A stretch of 64,000 nt of DNA from Prochilodus magdalenae (GCA_024036415.1 JAMWET010001663.1:530001-594000), one strand, 5' to 3'. Numbered from the stretch's first letter, positions 1-12,690 are shown. Notes: generated by a model from the letters alone, not told the origin. Translations and numbers: made by a program.

Positions 1-1225
1 GAACTAAGCCTACGGATGAGAGCAGCTTTCCCTCCGCTGGCTCTCCGCTCCCTCCTGACGCTCCCCTTTGAGACCGTTCCTTTGTCACACAGGGGTGTAA
101 TCAGCCTGTAATCAGGGTTTAGAAAGGGTCACTAAATCGCCCAATAGAAATGCTAGCATGCTGCGCCTGACCCTTGACCCTCACTGGAGACGTCAACCAG
201 AGCTATCAGGGATCGGTATGCTTTTGCATAGTTATTGCCATGGTAACCATCGCTTCTGCCTACGGTGGCTCGAGCTTTGCCATATCAGCCCAGCAAGGCG
301 ACAAAGTATGGTTCCCATGGTTACTTTCAGGTTTCAGGTGCTAGGAAGCGAAGGGGTGAGCTACAGCGCGGCCCTCGTCACTGTGTCAGTCAGTCTGTTT
401 CCTGTTATGTGATTTGGGCGGTATGTAGGTCTGTTGACGCTTGGCTTGGTTCTGTCATCCCACCCTCCCCCCAAAACCACCTCAAGACCACCATGGTTGG
501 GTTAAGCTAGCAGACCACCACCGTCTGAGCAAGCTAATCATGACAACCCTAGGCTAGTCAACCAGCCTAGCTGATTTACCAGCTGGTTAACCAGCATAGG
601 CCATGCTTTTGTCTAATCCATCTGGAGGTCCAGCCTGTTTACCTCCATCAAAGACCAGCTTGGACCACCAGCCTCAGCCAAAGCCTGGCCATTCTGTCTT
701 GTTGGGCCAGGCCTAGCCCAGCATCCAACCTTATTAGAGTGCATAGGATTCTAGGTCAGGCCAGGTATCCCAGGAATGCCAAGGTAGGTCAAGCTTCCAG
801 ACAGACCAAGGATGATAACGAGACTGTAGCACATCTCACTTATGCTGTTCCATGGTTCAGCGAGGAGTAGTGGAACAGGAGAGGTGTCAGAGAGACACGG
901 AGGGTAGGTGGAGGCAGGAGAAGAAGTATGGTGCAAGGTGCGAGAGGCAGAGAGGCAGATGTACCCACTGAGAGTTCAATGAACCACAGTTCACGATCAT
1001 GGCCTCTCATCTCTGGCTTGGGTTCCAATGTCCTCTTTCCTCTCGTCCTCTTATTTCAACCCCAGGCCCTTTGGTTAACCTCCGCTCATCAGCGATGTGG
1101 CTCTGTAAGCTGACCATCCTCTTAGGCCTCAGAGCTTTAAACTCATACATATGCACGTGCACACCTTCATCTTCACATCAGTGTGTGCAGCCATGTACCA
1201 GTTTATAAGGCCTTTGTTGTGAGAT
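1..1225. other. No gene seen; includes a degenerate ACCAGC-rich repeat
   Basis: There are only short chance reading frames. From about 480 to 730 the sequence is a degenerate run of ACCAGC/GCTGGT words, such as accagctggttaaccagcat, a kind of short dispersed repeat common in fish. The remainder looks unique. Confidence 0.5.
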
Positions 1226-2290
1226 GCCAGTTTATTAGGTACACCAGAAAGGCTCGGCTGCTGTAATGATCTCAAGCGTGTAACAATTAGGAGAACTGTA
1301 TTTCAGTGCTACATGGTACCACCACATTCTCCATCAATCTGTAGAACTACAACACTGTGCAAAGGGACGTTTGAGTGTTGTAGTATGGAGTATTGTCTTT
1401 ACTAAAGAACCCTTAGCTCTGTTTTCATAGTGTGTCTTATATCTACACATTATTGCCAATTGGATCAGCTCCACTAACCATATAGGACACTCTGTGGGTG
1501 TACAGGTCCAGACTGCAGTCTTTCTGTTTCTCTTTATAGTGTATTACCCTGTTCTCCAAAGGTCAGGACCCCCACAGGACCACCACAGAGCAGGCATGAT
1601 GTGGGTGGTGGATCATTCTCAGCACTGCAGTGACACTGACGTGGTGGTGGTGTGTTAGTGTGTGTGGTGCTGGTGTGAGTGGATCAGACAGCAGTGCTGC
1701 TGGAGTGTTTAGACACTGTGTCCACTCACTGTCCACTCTATTAGACACTCCTACCTTGCTGGTCCACCTTGTAGATGTACAGTCAGAGACGATAGCTCAT
1801 CTGCTGCTGCACAGTGCAGTGTTGGTCATCCTCTAGTTCTTCATTAGTGGTCACGGGACGCTGCCCACAGGACGCTGCCCACAGGACGCTGCCCACAGGA
1901 CACTGCCCGCAGGACGCTGCCCACAGGACGCTGCCCACAGGACGCTGTTGGCCAGGTAGTTTTGGTTGGTGGACAATTCTAAGTCCAGCGGTGACACTGA
2001 GGTGTCCAGCAGCACTGCTGTGTCTGATGCACTCGCACCAACACGTCAGTGTCAATGCAGTACTGGGAATGATCCACCACCCGCATAATCCCTGCTCTGT
2101 GGTGGTCCTGTGGGGGTCCTGACCATTGAAGAACAGGGTAATACAGTATAAAGAGAAACAGATGGACTACAGTCTGTAACTGTACACCTACAGAGTGCTT
2201 CTCTGTGGTCAGTGGAGCTGATAATATCAGTAATGCGTCTAGATACAAAGAGATTTTCATGATCTTCTGATATGGCAGCATGGTTCCATT
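1226..2290. mobile_element. hAT-like foldback MITE with an internal 14-bp minisatellite
   Basis: The left side begins with gccagtttattaggtacacc, a terminal sequence type seen in teleost hAT-like MITEs. A roughly 265-bp arm at 1451-1720 is inverted at 1985-2245: both contain cagctccact, tctgtttctctttata, accctgttct, caggacccccacaggacc and gatcattc. Between the arms is a 14-bp tandem repeat. No transposase is encoded. Exact termini and target duplication were not resolved. Confidence 0.6.
1856..1948. repeat. 14-bp minisatellite, 6-7 copies
   Basis: The unit gacgctgcccacag is repeated 6-7 times with two variant copies (gacactgcccgcag and a last gacgctgttggccag). It sits in the loop between the inverted arms of the foldback element. 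Confidence 0.85.
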
Positions 2291-2976
2291 GAAAATGGCT
2301 GATAGTGAAGCTTCTCTGACCCCACAAAGTGCGATTTATCTGATGGGGACAGTGTAGGTTGTTACCAGGTGTTGCAGGTGGTTGTTAGGAGTTCAGTTTT
2401 CTTCGCCTTGCCTCTTTAATCATGTAAATCCCCGTTTATTCCACACCACTACATTCCACTTCGGCTCCCCAATTCCTTATCCAAAAGGAATTTCTTCTAT
2501 CTGATCTTCCAGGAAAAATCTCCCAGAAAACAATTACCTTGTGCTTAATGGCTGTTCTGGATGGAAACAACCTAGACGAATGAAACGCTCTCCGACTTTT
2601 GTATTGTACATTTCCTCCCATTTGCCAGTACATGTGGGTGAATACGAACCATAAATATTCAAAGTCACGTTCAAACCCTCTCTCCAAGACCGGAAAACCA
2701 TGGTGTTGTTTCTTTCATCCCGCAGGCTGTGTGAATTCCAGGGCTGAAGAGGAGGCTCTCCTGTCTCGTTATCTTCGTCCTTGTTATTTTCTGCTGTTGT
2801 TTCCATTCCGTTTCCTCTCTCTCTCTTTCTGCCTGTCAGCCTTGTTGTTCCAGCTTTTCCCGCTCAGCTGGGCACTGGTCAGCTTTGATCCCAGGAGAGG
2901 AGGAAGAGACACTGTGCTTTTTGGTTCCTTTGTCTCGGTCCATCTGTTCTTACAGTGGCGGAGTGGTTCTGACTTG
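2291..2976. other. No gene seen
   Basis: The stretch is of mixed composition, with pyrimidine-rich runs near 2790-2860. No coding pattern, RNA gene or clear repeat was recognised. Confidence 0.4.
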
Positions 2977-5945
2977 GTATAGAGTCAGGCTGCAAACTAC
3001 AGGTGTCTGGGGAGGTCCAGGACCCCCTAATTAAGTGCTTGGACCCCCTGAAATTCTCAAAATCAATATTCTGTGGGGGAAGCTGTTAAGCCATTTTCCA
3101 GACTCTTACGAATGAAGGTTCCTAAATGCTTCCTAACTAGGTATAGAATCAGGCTGCGAAACACATGGCATTCTGGGTAAGTCCAGGACCCCTAATTAAG
3201 CTCTTGGACCCCCTTAAAGTCCCAAAATCAGTATTCTGTGGGGAGTACTAGTATGCCATTTTCTAGTTTCTTAAGAATGAAGGTTCCTAAACTGTTCCTG
3301 ACTAGGTATAGAATCAGAGTGTGAACTCCAGGGGGTCCCGAGAGGTCCAGGACCCCCTAATTAACCTCATGGACCCCTTGAAAGTCTCGAAATCCCAATT
3401 CTGTAAGGAGCATTATTAAGCCGTTTTCCAGTTTCTTGAAATGAAAGGTTACTAAACGGTTTCTGGCTTGGCATAGAATCCGGGTGCAAACTACAGTGGG
3501 TTCTAGGGAGGTCTGGGACCCCCTAATTAACCTCTTGGACCCCCTAAATATCTCAAAATCAATATTCTGTGGGGATGCCTGCAAATGAACTGATTATGAG
3601 GTTATGCTGTCGTTGTGTGTCTGCTTCACCCACACTCACTGTCTAGAGGTGCAGCTCTGGTCTATTTCACGGGGGCGCTGTAGCAAGTTGGCTCATCCAG
3701 TTGGTTCTTCACAGCCTTGCCAACTGTAACTACACCTGGGATACGTCTGGAAAACCTCACAGTTTGATGTAGCATATTTGTAAACCCGCAAACTGGAGAG
3801 TTCGGTGGGAGGAGTGCATTGTTACTCATTTCTCGAACAGGCATGTAAGATCTCAGTCAGTGTGTGGAAGACCTGCAACTAGAAAAGAGCATTTCCACAC
3901 CCAAGCATTTTGTTGTCGCCCTATGATGAGTGTGCAGCCATCTAGCCCTGTAACGCCACCAAATCGCACGATTCCTTTAATAACAGATGTGAGCAGATGT
4001 TAATGACTGGCTAAAAGGAGTGACCGCATTTGGGCGTACCGAAGACCACAGTGTGAAGGACCGTTTCTTAAGTTTTCCTGTTTGTTAAGAATGAAGGTTC
4101 CTAAATGGTTCCTGACTAGGTATAGAATCAGAGTGTGAACTACAGTGGCTTCTGGGGAGGTCCAGGACCCCCTAATTAACCTCATAGACCCCTAATAAGT
4201 CTCAAAATCCCAATTCCATGAGGACCACTATTAAGCCGTTTTCCAGTTTCTTGAAATGAAAGGTTACTAAACAGTTTCTGACGGGGCATTGAATCTGGGT
4301 GCGAACTGCAGTGGGTTCTAGGGAGGTCTGGGACCCCCTAATTAACCTCTTGGACCCCCTAAATATCTCAAAATCAATATTCTGTGGGGATGCCTGCAAA
4401 TGAACTGATTATGAGGTTATGCTGTCGTTGTGTGTCAGCTTCACCCACACTCACTATAAAGAGCGGGGGCAAGTTGGCTCATCCAGTTGGTTCTTCACAG
4501 CCTTGCAACTGTAACTACACCTGGGATACGTCTGGATAACCCCACAGTTTGATGTAGCATATATGTAAACCCGCAAACTGGAGAGTTCGGTGGGAGGAGT
4601 GCATTGTTACTCATTTCTCGAACAGGCATGTAAGATCTCAGTCAGTGTGTGGAAGACCTGCAACTAGAAAAGAGCATTTCCACACCCTAATATTTTGTTG
4701 CCATCAAAATTAGGACAAGTGGCCCTATGATGAGTGTGCAGCCATCTAGCCCTGTAACGCCACACATGATTGGCTAAAAGGAGTGACCGCATTTGGGCGT
4801 ACCGAAGACCACAGTGTGAAGGACCGTTTCTTAAGTTTTCCTGTTTGTTAAGAATGAAGGTTCCTAAATGGTTCCTGACTAGGTATAGAATCAGAGTGTG
4901 AACTACAGTGGCTTCTGGGGAGGTCTGGGACCCCCTAATTAACCTCATGGACCCCTTATAAGTCTCAAAATCCCAATTCCATGAGGACCACTATTAAGCC
5001 GTTTTCCAGTTTCTTGAAATGAAAGGTTACTAAACTGTTTCTGACATGGCATTGAATCTGGGTGCGAACTACAGTGGGTTCTAGGGAGGTCCGGGACGTC
5101 CTAATTAACCTCTTGGACCCCCTAAATATCTCAAAATCAATATTCTGTGGGGATGCCTGCAAATGAACTGATTATGAGGTTATGCTGTCGTTGTGTGTCT
5201 GCTTCACCCACACTCACTATAAAGAGCGGGGGCAAGTTGGCTCATCCAGTTGGTTCTTCACAGCCTTGCAACTGTAACTACACCTGGGATACGTCTGGAA
5301 AACCCCACAGTTTAATGTAGCATATTTGTAAACCCGCAAACTGGAGAGTTCGGTGGGAGGAGTGCATTGTTACTCATTTCTCAAACAGGCATGTAAGATC
5401 TCAGTCAGTGTGTGGAAGACCTGCAACTAGAAAAGAGCATTTCCACACCCAAGCATTTTGTTGCCATTGAAATTAGGATAAGTGGCCCTATGATGAGTGT
5501 GCAGCCATCTAGCCCTGTAACGCCACACATGATTGGCTAAAAGGAGTGACCGCATTTGGGCGTACCGAAGACCACAGTGTGAAGGACCGTTTCTTAAGTT
5601 TTCCTGTTTGTTAAGAATGAAGGTTCCTAAATGGTTCCTGACTAGGTATAGAATCAGAGTGTGAACTACAGTGGCTTCTGGGGAGGTCTGGGACCCCCTA
5701 ATTAACCTCATGGACCCCTTATAAGTCTCAAAATCCCAATTCCATGAGGACCACTATTAAGCCGTTTTCCAGTTTCTTGAAATGAAAGGTTACTAAACTG
5801 TTTCTGACGTGGCATTGAATCTGGGTGCAAACTACAGTGGGTTCTAGGGAGGTCCGGGACCCACTAATTAACCTCTTGGACACCCTGAAAGTCTCAAAAT
5901 CAAAAACACTGGGACCACCGCCGAATCCCAGGGGGGTATTCTGCA
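2977..5945. repeat. Satellite-like tandem array, about 763-bp composite units with 163-bp subrepeats
   Basis: The marker tgcttcacccacactcac recurs at about 3622, 4437 and 5200, giving units of 815 and 763 bp. The 5' part (2977-3620) is four subrepeats of about 163-166 bp, each starting near aggtatagaatcag and containing ggaccccctaattaa. Each full unit has two such subrepeats plus about 430 bp of other sequence. That other part includes a fragment of the dispersed Tc1-like family (ggctaaaaggagtgaccgca) at about 4005-4060, 4772-4830 and 5530-5590. Short frames in this region are products of the repeat. Confidence 0.85.
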
Positions 5946-7367
5946 AACCTTGTAGAACCTGAAGCCTAATTTATAAAAAAATGTCTCATCAAGGAACCAA
6001 AACTGGCCCCTGTTAGGCACCAGAAGCCTTCCTCTGGGTGCCTATGACCTGTCTCAGGCCAGGGGTCCTTCCTGAGTTGCAGCTCACGCAGAGGAGACGA
6101 AACAGGCTGAGGATGGAGGGAAAGAGGCCAAGAAACGGCACCTGAGGAGAAGAAGCGAGCGAGGAAAAGAAGAAGATACGAGATAAGCAGAGCGAGCGAG
6201 CGGGAGAGTAAGCGAGCGCTTGCTTGATGAATATGAATCACATGGTCCCCTGGTTCACCGCTTCCTGCTGACTCAAACTCGGCAGAAGCACTGCAGGGTA
6301 ATCCTCACCACATGCTCACAGGAAAAGACTCACCGTATTCATGAATGAGTCAGTCCCACTCGTGTGCACACATACACACACACTCCAATTGTGCAAAGGC
6401 CCCAGATTTACGTACCCCTCTGTACTCCGTCCCTCACTTTGTATTCGGTGTCTCTCTGCCTGTTGACACCCCTGCTCCTCGATCCCTGACGCGAGAAGGA
6501 GGGATACGATTAGAGCAGCTTTGGCGCTCTGATTGTGTGCGTAGCCTGGGCTCTACGAAGCGTGTGTTAATGAGGGAAGCAGATTGAGACGTCTGTGCAC
6601 GCAGCTCTGGGAACACTAAGCCAGTGAGCTGAAGAAGCTCTCTCGCCTACATTTTTAATTACAGCTAACTCCATGCCCTCCTGTCGCTAAGGGAATCGTG
6701 CGGAAGCTTTCACGTCTAGAGGTATCCTTGTTCAGCACTGCTCCGTGCTATCCCGGTTGATGTCATCGCCTTCTTGGATGTGGGTGGGCGGTGGAGGTTT
6801 AACCTCTAGTAGTGGACCCTGGGGACATTGGAAAGGACATTGCCTTTCATCATAGGAAGCCAATGGAACACTGATTATGTGGACTCATCCACCTGACTAG
6901 CCAGGGATGCAGTCTCCCCAAGCGCAAGGCGTCTCATGTCGTTCCGGACAGTGCGCACAATTCCCTAAGCCGATTGGCTTGCCGTGTTGCCAGTGTAATG
7001 TAATTCCAATGAGTCGCTCTTGTTTGAAAGCTAATTGAGACTTTTCATTCTGCTGTTGGTTAATGTGCTGCAGAAAATTATGATGGCATGAAATATGAGC
7101 AGAAGTGGTGAAACGGCATTCCGGTGTCCCGGGAGGTATGGAAAATGGGAATTAATGAAGAGAGCATGCAATTAGAAGCCGATTAGTTAATTGGCATTAT
7201 AGCGCCTAGCACGCTAGCGATTGGGTAGCGGAGTTTGCACAGTTCAGGTCGACAGAGGAAGGGAGAGAGGCAGTTGGTGTAGGCCACATCAGTGTTCAGC
7301 TGCTCTTCCATTAAAGAATTGCAGAGTTGGGCCAGAGTTGGGCGGAGTTGGGCCAAGCTATATATTT

Positions 7368-7383
7368 GTTGCCATATGGCAAC
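7368..7383. promoter_or_regulatory. Palindrome GTTGCCATATGGCAAC, copy 1
   Basis: This is a perfect 16-bp palindrome with GTTGCC and GGCAAC half-sites separated by ATAT. RFX-family X-boxes have similar half-sites but normally 1-3 bases between them, so this is only a resemblance. A second copy lies 178 bases on. Confidence 0.3.
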
Positions 7384-7545
7384 AGCATGCAACAATGGAA
7401 CTAAATGAACATATTACCATGGTAAACTTTTCATAAATGTGTTTGCATAACAAATATTAGCGTTATTAATTTAATATGCCTTTCTGTATCCCTGCAATAC
7501 TTATTTATTTGTTTGGTTGCTTGGTATTTTCCATTGTTGTGTATT

Positions 7546-7561
7546 GTTGCCATATGGCAAC
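7546..7561. promoter_or_regulatory. Palindrome GTTGCCATATGGCAAC, copy 2
   Basis: It has the same 16 bases as copy 1, and here the palindrome extends to 20 bases (7544-7563). The pair could be ends of a short mobile element or a repeated protein site; the sequence alone does not decide. Confidence 0.3.
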
Positions 7562-8699
7562 AAAATGCATCTCAAAAAATATATAATTTCTGTCCAATAT
7601 TTTTATTAATTATCCAATTTTCAGTTTCAATTACCATTAAAATACCATTTTATTGATATTTATTAATTAGCTTGTGCACTATTAAGGTCTACAGCATTGC
7701 AAATATTTTCCAGGTTGATTAAATATTATGTGCAGTAGCTTCATCATACAGATGATAAAGGCCTGGATGAAACTGAAGAATTCTGAAACTGTTGATGAAT
7801 TTTGCATGCGCTCGCTTTATGATTAACGGGTAATTATTTTTATGGTAATGGGTGTTAATGCGCATATGTTCATATCTATAGGACGCTGTGACTGACCTCC
7901 AGTCAAAAACAGCATGATCAGCAGATTCGAAAAGTAGGAGGGAGCGAGAGAGATGGGCGGGTGGATGAGTGAAAAGCTCAGGGACGCCTCAGAGTGACCC
8001 GCGGGGACAGAACAGGAAATAGAACTGGCTCCAAACAGCAGGACGTTCTTCTTTGCCCTCCAGGGCTGTTTTATTTGCCTTATAGAAAAGCTTTGAATAG
8101 AAGCGGTGGCCTGGTGCGTGCCGCTGCTCCTGGGCATGACTGTCCAAACTACGGCCAGTGGACTAAATTTGGCTCATCTAGTTTGTCCAGCTGGATGACA
8201 TGGTCTCTGCATCTGCGAAATGCCATTACTGCGAGATGGGTCCCTAGATCTCTAGTACACAGATTACGCTTCCGCCCACCAGGCCCTAGCGCTTCGACGC
8301 CGCTGTTCGAGAGAAGCCTGATTTTGTATTTAGCTGCAGTAGTTATCTGTGTTTAGCTACTGTGTCATTTGGCTCAAGGTTACGTGAATGAATCATTAAC
8401 TACAGAAACTGCAGACCCCCTGCCTGGCGCTGTGATTCTGCCATGCTGTTCACACAGGCTGTGGAGTCAGTCCAAAGCACGCATGCCAATGCACACACAC
8501 ACAGGAAAAAGATAACCTCACGAGCCGCCCTGTTTGCAGTTGTTGGCAAAGTAGCTGGGGGAGCACACGATCAGACTGGAGGGAAGGTATCGCTGAAGAG
8601 TACCAGCTCCTGGTGCCAGTCGTTTGCTCATCACTCAGCTGAAAGAGGGTCAGTGCTTTAAGATATCAAATCCCCAGCATATCACTGCTGTCAGAGCAA

Positions 8700-9210
8700 A
8701 ACCTCATAAACTCACTTTGTGTGTTTAAGGTGGTAGTAACTTCAGGCTCCTGCAGATGGCGCTGCACAAGGATGATGGGGCTATAAATACCTGTGGGGTG
8801 TGAGTGACGGGATCCATAGATTGAGAAGAGGTGCTACAGTGCAGGGAATGTCTCGTTCACTCATTCAATTACAGCCTGGTACTCTGCACATGTCGGACAA
8901 TCTGTCGGTCCTGTCTCTCTCCATGGTTTGTGTAGGTCTTCCAGATCCTTCATGTCGCTGGTGCACTGGATGTCTCGTTCCCTGTGTGGAAAATGGCTCC
9001 AGAGCAGATGTTAATGATTGGCTAAAAGGAGGGACTGCATTTGGGCGTGGCCAAAGACCATAGTGTGAAGGAAGTAGCTGAATCTGCAGGTGTATGGAAG
9101 CGTACGGTCATACGGGTCTACCAGCAGTGGCTAAAATCCCAGTCTACAGGGAATTCTCCTCGGGATTGTGCCAGGGAAGGAGTCCACCAAATCTGGACCA
9201 TCCTGTTAAG
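8700..9210 (+). mobile_element. Tc1-like dispersed family, near full-length 5' copy
   Basis: It begins tgtgtgtttaaggtggtagtaactt, continues ctcctgcagatggcgctgca, and ends at ccaccaaatctggacc before a (CT)n tract. One frame at about 9015-9180 reads KDHSVKEVAESAGV..RTV and RVYQQWLKS, which resembles the helix-turn-helix of Tc1/IS630-type transposases. It is not an intact gene. At least ten other partial copies lie in this window. Confidence 0.65.
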
Positions 9211-9221
9211 ATTCCTATAGT

Positions 9222-9510
<289 letters not shown>

Positions 9511-9605
9511 CTGTAGGAATGTTAACAGGATGCAATAAATGCAATAAGCTACATTACCATTAATAGAACCAGAGAGACTCTCACAGTGACTCAGCTCTTT
9601 GACTA

Positions 9606-9606
<1 letters not shown>

Positions 9607-9660
<54 letters not shown>

Positions 9661-9704
9661 AGACACACACACACTCACACAGACACACACACACACACAC
9701 ATAA

Positions 9705-9736
<32 letters not shown>

Positions 9737-9737
9737 A

Positions 9738-9818
<81 letters not shown>

Positions 9819-9834
9819 AGACACACACACACAG
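9607..9834. repeat. (CA)n microsatellite
   Basis: This is a long CA tract interrupted by periodic tcacacaga and ataaacaca variants, which suggests growth by duplication of larger blocks. Confidence 0.95.
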
Positions 9835-10520
9835 CAGCTTTGTGTTTTTTCTGTGAATGGCAGAACGTGCTATCAGAGCATTACGTGTCCATGGGTCTCT
9901 CAGGGCATTGTGGGTACCTCTGTAGTGTAAGTGGCATCACTGTGTCCATATTGGTCTAACCCTGCTGTTGCTATGATACAGCCAGTTCTGTGTTACATAC
10001 TACTCTCATGTTAAGCGAGGGAAGGCACATACACGCACGAGCAAGGAGGGAAAAAAGTCCAGCCTGGATTAGGATTCATTTCCAGCCATGCCGAGGGCTT
10101 CAATTTAATTAGCAGGCTTGAACCGAGCGAGTCTGATTGATGATGTTCAAACGAGCTTTTACTTTTTCTGACTTTCAGACACTCTTACAACAGGGCTGCT
10201 ATATTAGAGCATGTGTGTGTCCACCATATATTGTCCTGTTTGGGACGAATTTGACTGATGACAAGTTTTCAAAAGTATTCAAACATTCCCTGAATCCAGC
10301 TACTTTAATAAGGAATTCCACTGATTCCTCTACACTCAGCATCAAAGAACAGATGCACCCTGAAAGAATCAAACGACAGGAATGAAGCGTGGTGGGTAAG
10401 TTTAACATCATGAGACATCCGAATGCTTCAAGTTTCACACTCGGCCATGCATGTGACGTAAACAGAGACAGGCCTTATCACTGTACCTGACTAACTCACG
10501 CTGTTGTGTTGGTAATACCA
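9835..10520. other. No gene seen
   Basis: The stretch appears unique. Only short chance frames are present, and no RNA gene or repeat was recognised. Confidence 0.4.
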
Positions 10521-10682
10521 GGTCTACCAGCGGTGGCTAAAATCCCAGTCTACAAGGAATTCTCCTCAGAATTGTACCAAGGTAGGCATCCACCAAATCT
10601 GGACCAACTGCACAATTCTTCAATGCATGAGTGTCTGAACATTGATGTGGCTACATCCAGAAGCTTGTCCAGTCCATCGCAA
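10521..10682 (+). mobile_element. Tc1-like dispersed family fragment
   Basis: It carries ggtctaccagcggtggctaa, aatcccagtctaca, ccaccaaatctggacc and gaacattgatgtggctacat, the 3' half of the family described at 8700. Confidence 0.7.
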
Positions 10683-10689
10683 GTGAGGT

Positions 10690-10900
10690 CTACTTCAGAA
10701 AGGAGTTTGAAAGCAGTTCAAGCAGTTGGAGAGTGGTCGCATCATAGAGCCTTGGGAAGCGGGATGGTCCTGTCGACGTATTCCGGACCATACCAGTCAC
10801 GCGGGTACTACCATAGCACGCTGTTGGCAGCAGTGGATAGTAGAAGGCACACACCAGCAACAGACAGAGAGGAAGAACCGACAGATTGTCCAACATGCGG
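10690..10900 (+). mobile_element. Fragment of a second Tc1-type transposase, DNA-binding region
   Basis: The frame starting at 10726 reads GRIIEPWEAGWSCRRIPDHT, then TTIARCWQQWIVEGTHQQQ and RKNRQIV. This fits the paired N-terminal helix-turn-helix of fish Tc1 transposases (known pattern: G-R-I-x-x-L-x-E-A-G-W-S-x-R-x-I-A, then W-x-x-W). The frame stops soon after and has no DDE domain, so it is a dead fragment. Confidence 0.65.
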
Positions 10901-11254
10901 AAAGTATCAAGCTGTCATTGGGCATGATGTTGATCTTAAGGTGGAACAAAGAATTTGAAAAACATGCTGGTCAATAGGAAGCCAACATAAGCTCCCACAT
11001 CTTTAACAGGATCCTGGACAACTTTAATTCAGAGTCTGCACTTTTCACCTACTGGACAGTTTCCTTGGACATTATGGAACAGTTTCACTCAGCGTTTAGC
11101 CCTGAAGAGACTGAAGAGAGAAGCAGCTCCACCTTAGTTAGCATCACAACTCCGCAGCCTGTAGGTAGCAGCCATGCTGTGTGATTGTATCCGTGTTTGC
11201 CGGCTGAAGCGGAGCTGAGAGTTCCATAGTGAGGAACAACTTTAATCTACTGTG

Positions 11255-11475
11255 TGTTGATGTCCAGATGGAAAGCGAGTAGCTGGTATAGGTGACGTTA
11301 CTACTACTAGCAAGCTCCCAGTAACTAGCATTAGCCTAGCTAGCTAAATAGCACGAGGGCCGTGCTTATTTACATGGAGGGATTATTTTATTTAGTCTAT
11401 TTGGACATGTTGCGTCTGTGTGTCCACCACAGCATCTCACAGTAAACCAGCCAGTCAGAGCAGAGCTCATCAGCA
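11255..11475. repeat. Dispersed repeat shared with 25205-25385
   Basis: It contains actagcaagctcccagtaact, cttatttacatggagg, tctatttggacatgttgcgt and accagccagtca, found in the same order at 25222-25385. The family is unnamed here. Confidence 0.6.
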
Positions 11476-11615
11476 CACCCAAATGCAGTCACTCCTTTTA
11501 GCCAATCATTAACATCTGCTATGGATCCATTTTCCTCACACCACAGGTATTTATAGAAAGCGCCATCTGCAGGAGCATGAAGTTACTACCACCTTAAAAC
11601 ACAAGGTGACTCATT
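11476..11615 (-). mobile_element. Tc1-like dispersed family, inverted 5' end
   Basis: It has ttttagccaatcattaacat and the terminal block gccatctgcagg ... agttactaccaccttaaa in reverse orientation. The middle is missing. Confidence 0.65.
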
Positions 11616-12287
11616 TTCAGTCGGGTAAGTTTATTATTAATCTGATTTTAATATAAAACATTCTCATATGAGTCACAGCTCAGGGGTGCAGCTGAATCAA
11701 CCCTAATGGGTAAGATAGAGAGAGAGATAGAGAGAGAGAATGGTGTTCAGAGTGTAGGAGTAGAGAGAACTCTACTCCTACACTCTTTCATTCCCACACA
11801 CATGCCCAATGCCCTCATGGCCAAGGACACAGACTGCAGACGTAAACTCCTTTATGCCTGCGCATCACTAAGCTATCTTTGTGCATGATTCTGTGTGTAG
11901 GTGTGTGATTGTATGGCGTGCCGTGAGCTGCGGCGAAGCCTTAGAATTTTACTCTCGCCAGCTGCGGCCCTCTGCTCACCTTTTCAGACACTGGTATGTT
12001 TGAATTTGCCAGGTTTCTTAGACTTTTGGTGCCAGAAAGAAACACTGATATAGACTGCACAGAAGGTTACTGGAATTGGAATAGTCAAGGTGACCTGAGG
12101 TCATTATAGAGGTCAATGAGGGCATCTGATTGGTGGGGATTAGAATGAAGGTTTGGAAAAGGCTTGACTACAGTACAGGGTGGTTTACTGGACTGGACCT
12201 AAGCTTAGTCCTGGACTACACAGCTTTCCCAATGGAGATTGTCCAATATAGCTCGACTCTAGGCTTAAACCCTTTTCTAGGAACCGG

Positions 12288-12690
12288 CTCTATGTGTCCA
12301 GGAGTTTGTGGACACCTGCCCTTCCAGCATATTTTCTGAAATAGAGGTTATTGATAGCGAGTTTGTTGCCTCTTTTTGCTGAGGTAACAACCTCTACTTT
12401 TCTGAGGATTTACATTGGACGTTGGAACATTGCTGTGCAGGTTTGATTGCATGTAGCCACAAGAGCTTTAGTGAGGAGAGGAAATGATGTTGGATGACCA
12501 ATTCTGCCTCAAGTAACTTTCATCTATTCCAAAGGTATTGGATGGAGTTCCATCACTGCAGAGATTGCAGTTCCACCGCTCAACAGCCCAATGCTGAGGG
12601 GCATGGGTGGTCTTAGGCCCAATGGCACATGGTGGCTCGTGTGCGGCTGCTCCAGAGCGTTTCGTTGTACTGACAGTGCTTTACTGTTAT
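12288..12690. mobile_element. Decayed teleost DNA transposon (gtggacacct type)
   Basis: It begins with caggagtttgtggacacctg, followed by ggttgttaacaacctc-like and ccacaagagctttagtgagg sequence and a tccaaaggtattggatgg block. I recognise this order from a widespread fish transposon. It is truncated and noncoding. Confidence 0.5.

Larger units (their letters stand above)
5946..8699. other. Mostly unique noncoding DNA; no gene seen
   Basis: No exon pattern was recognised. 6950-7220 is low in repeats and rich in homeodomain-type TAATT words. Two identical 16-bp palindromes lie at 7368-7383 and 7546-7561. 7430-7830 is AT-rich. Confidence 0.45.

Noticed and set aside
7371..7380. CCATATGG as an SRF CArG box
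   Set aside because: A CArG box needs six A/T bases between CC and GG; here there are four.
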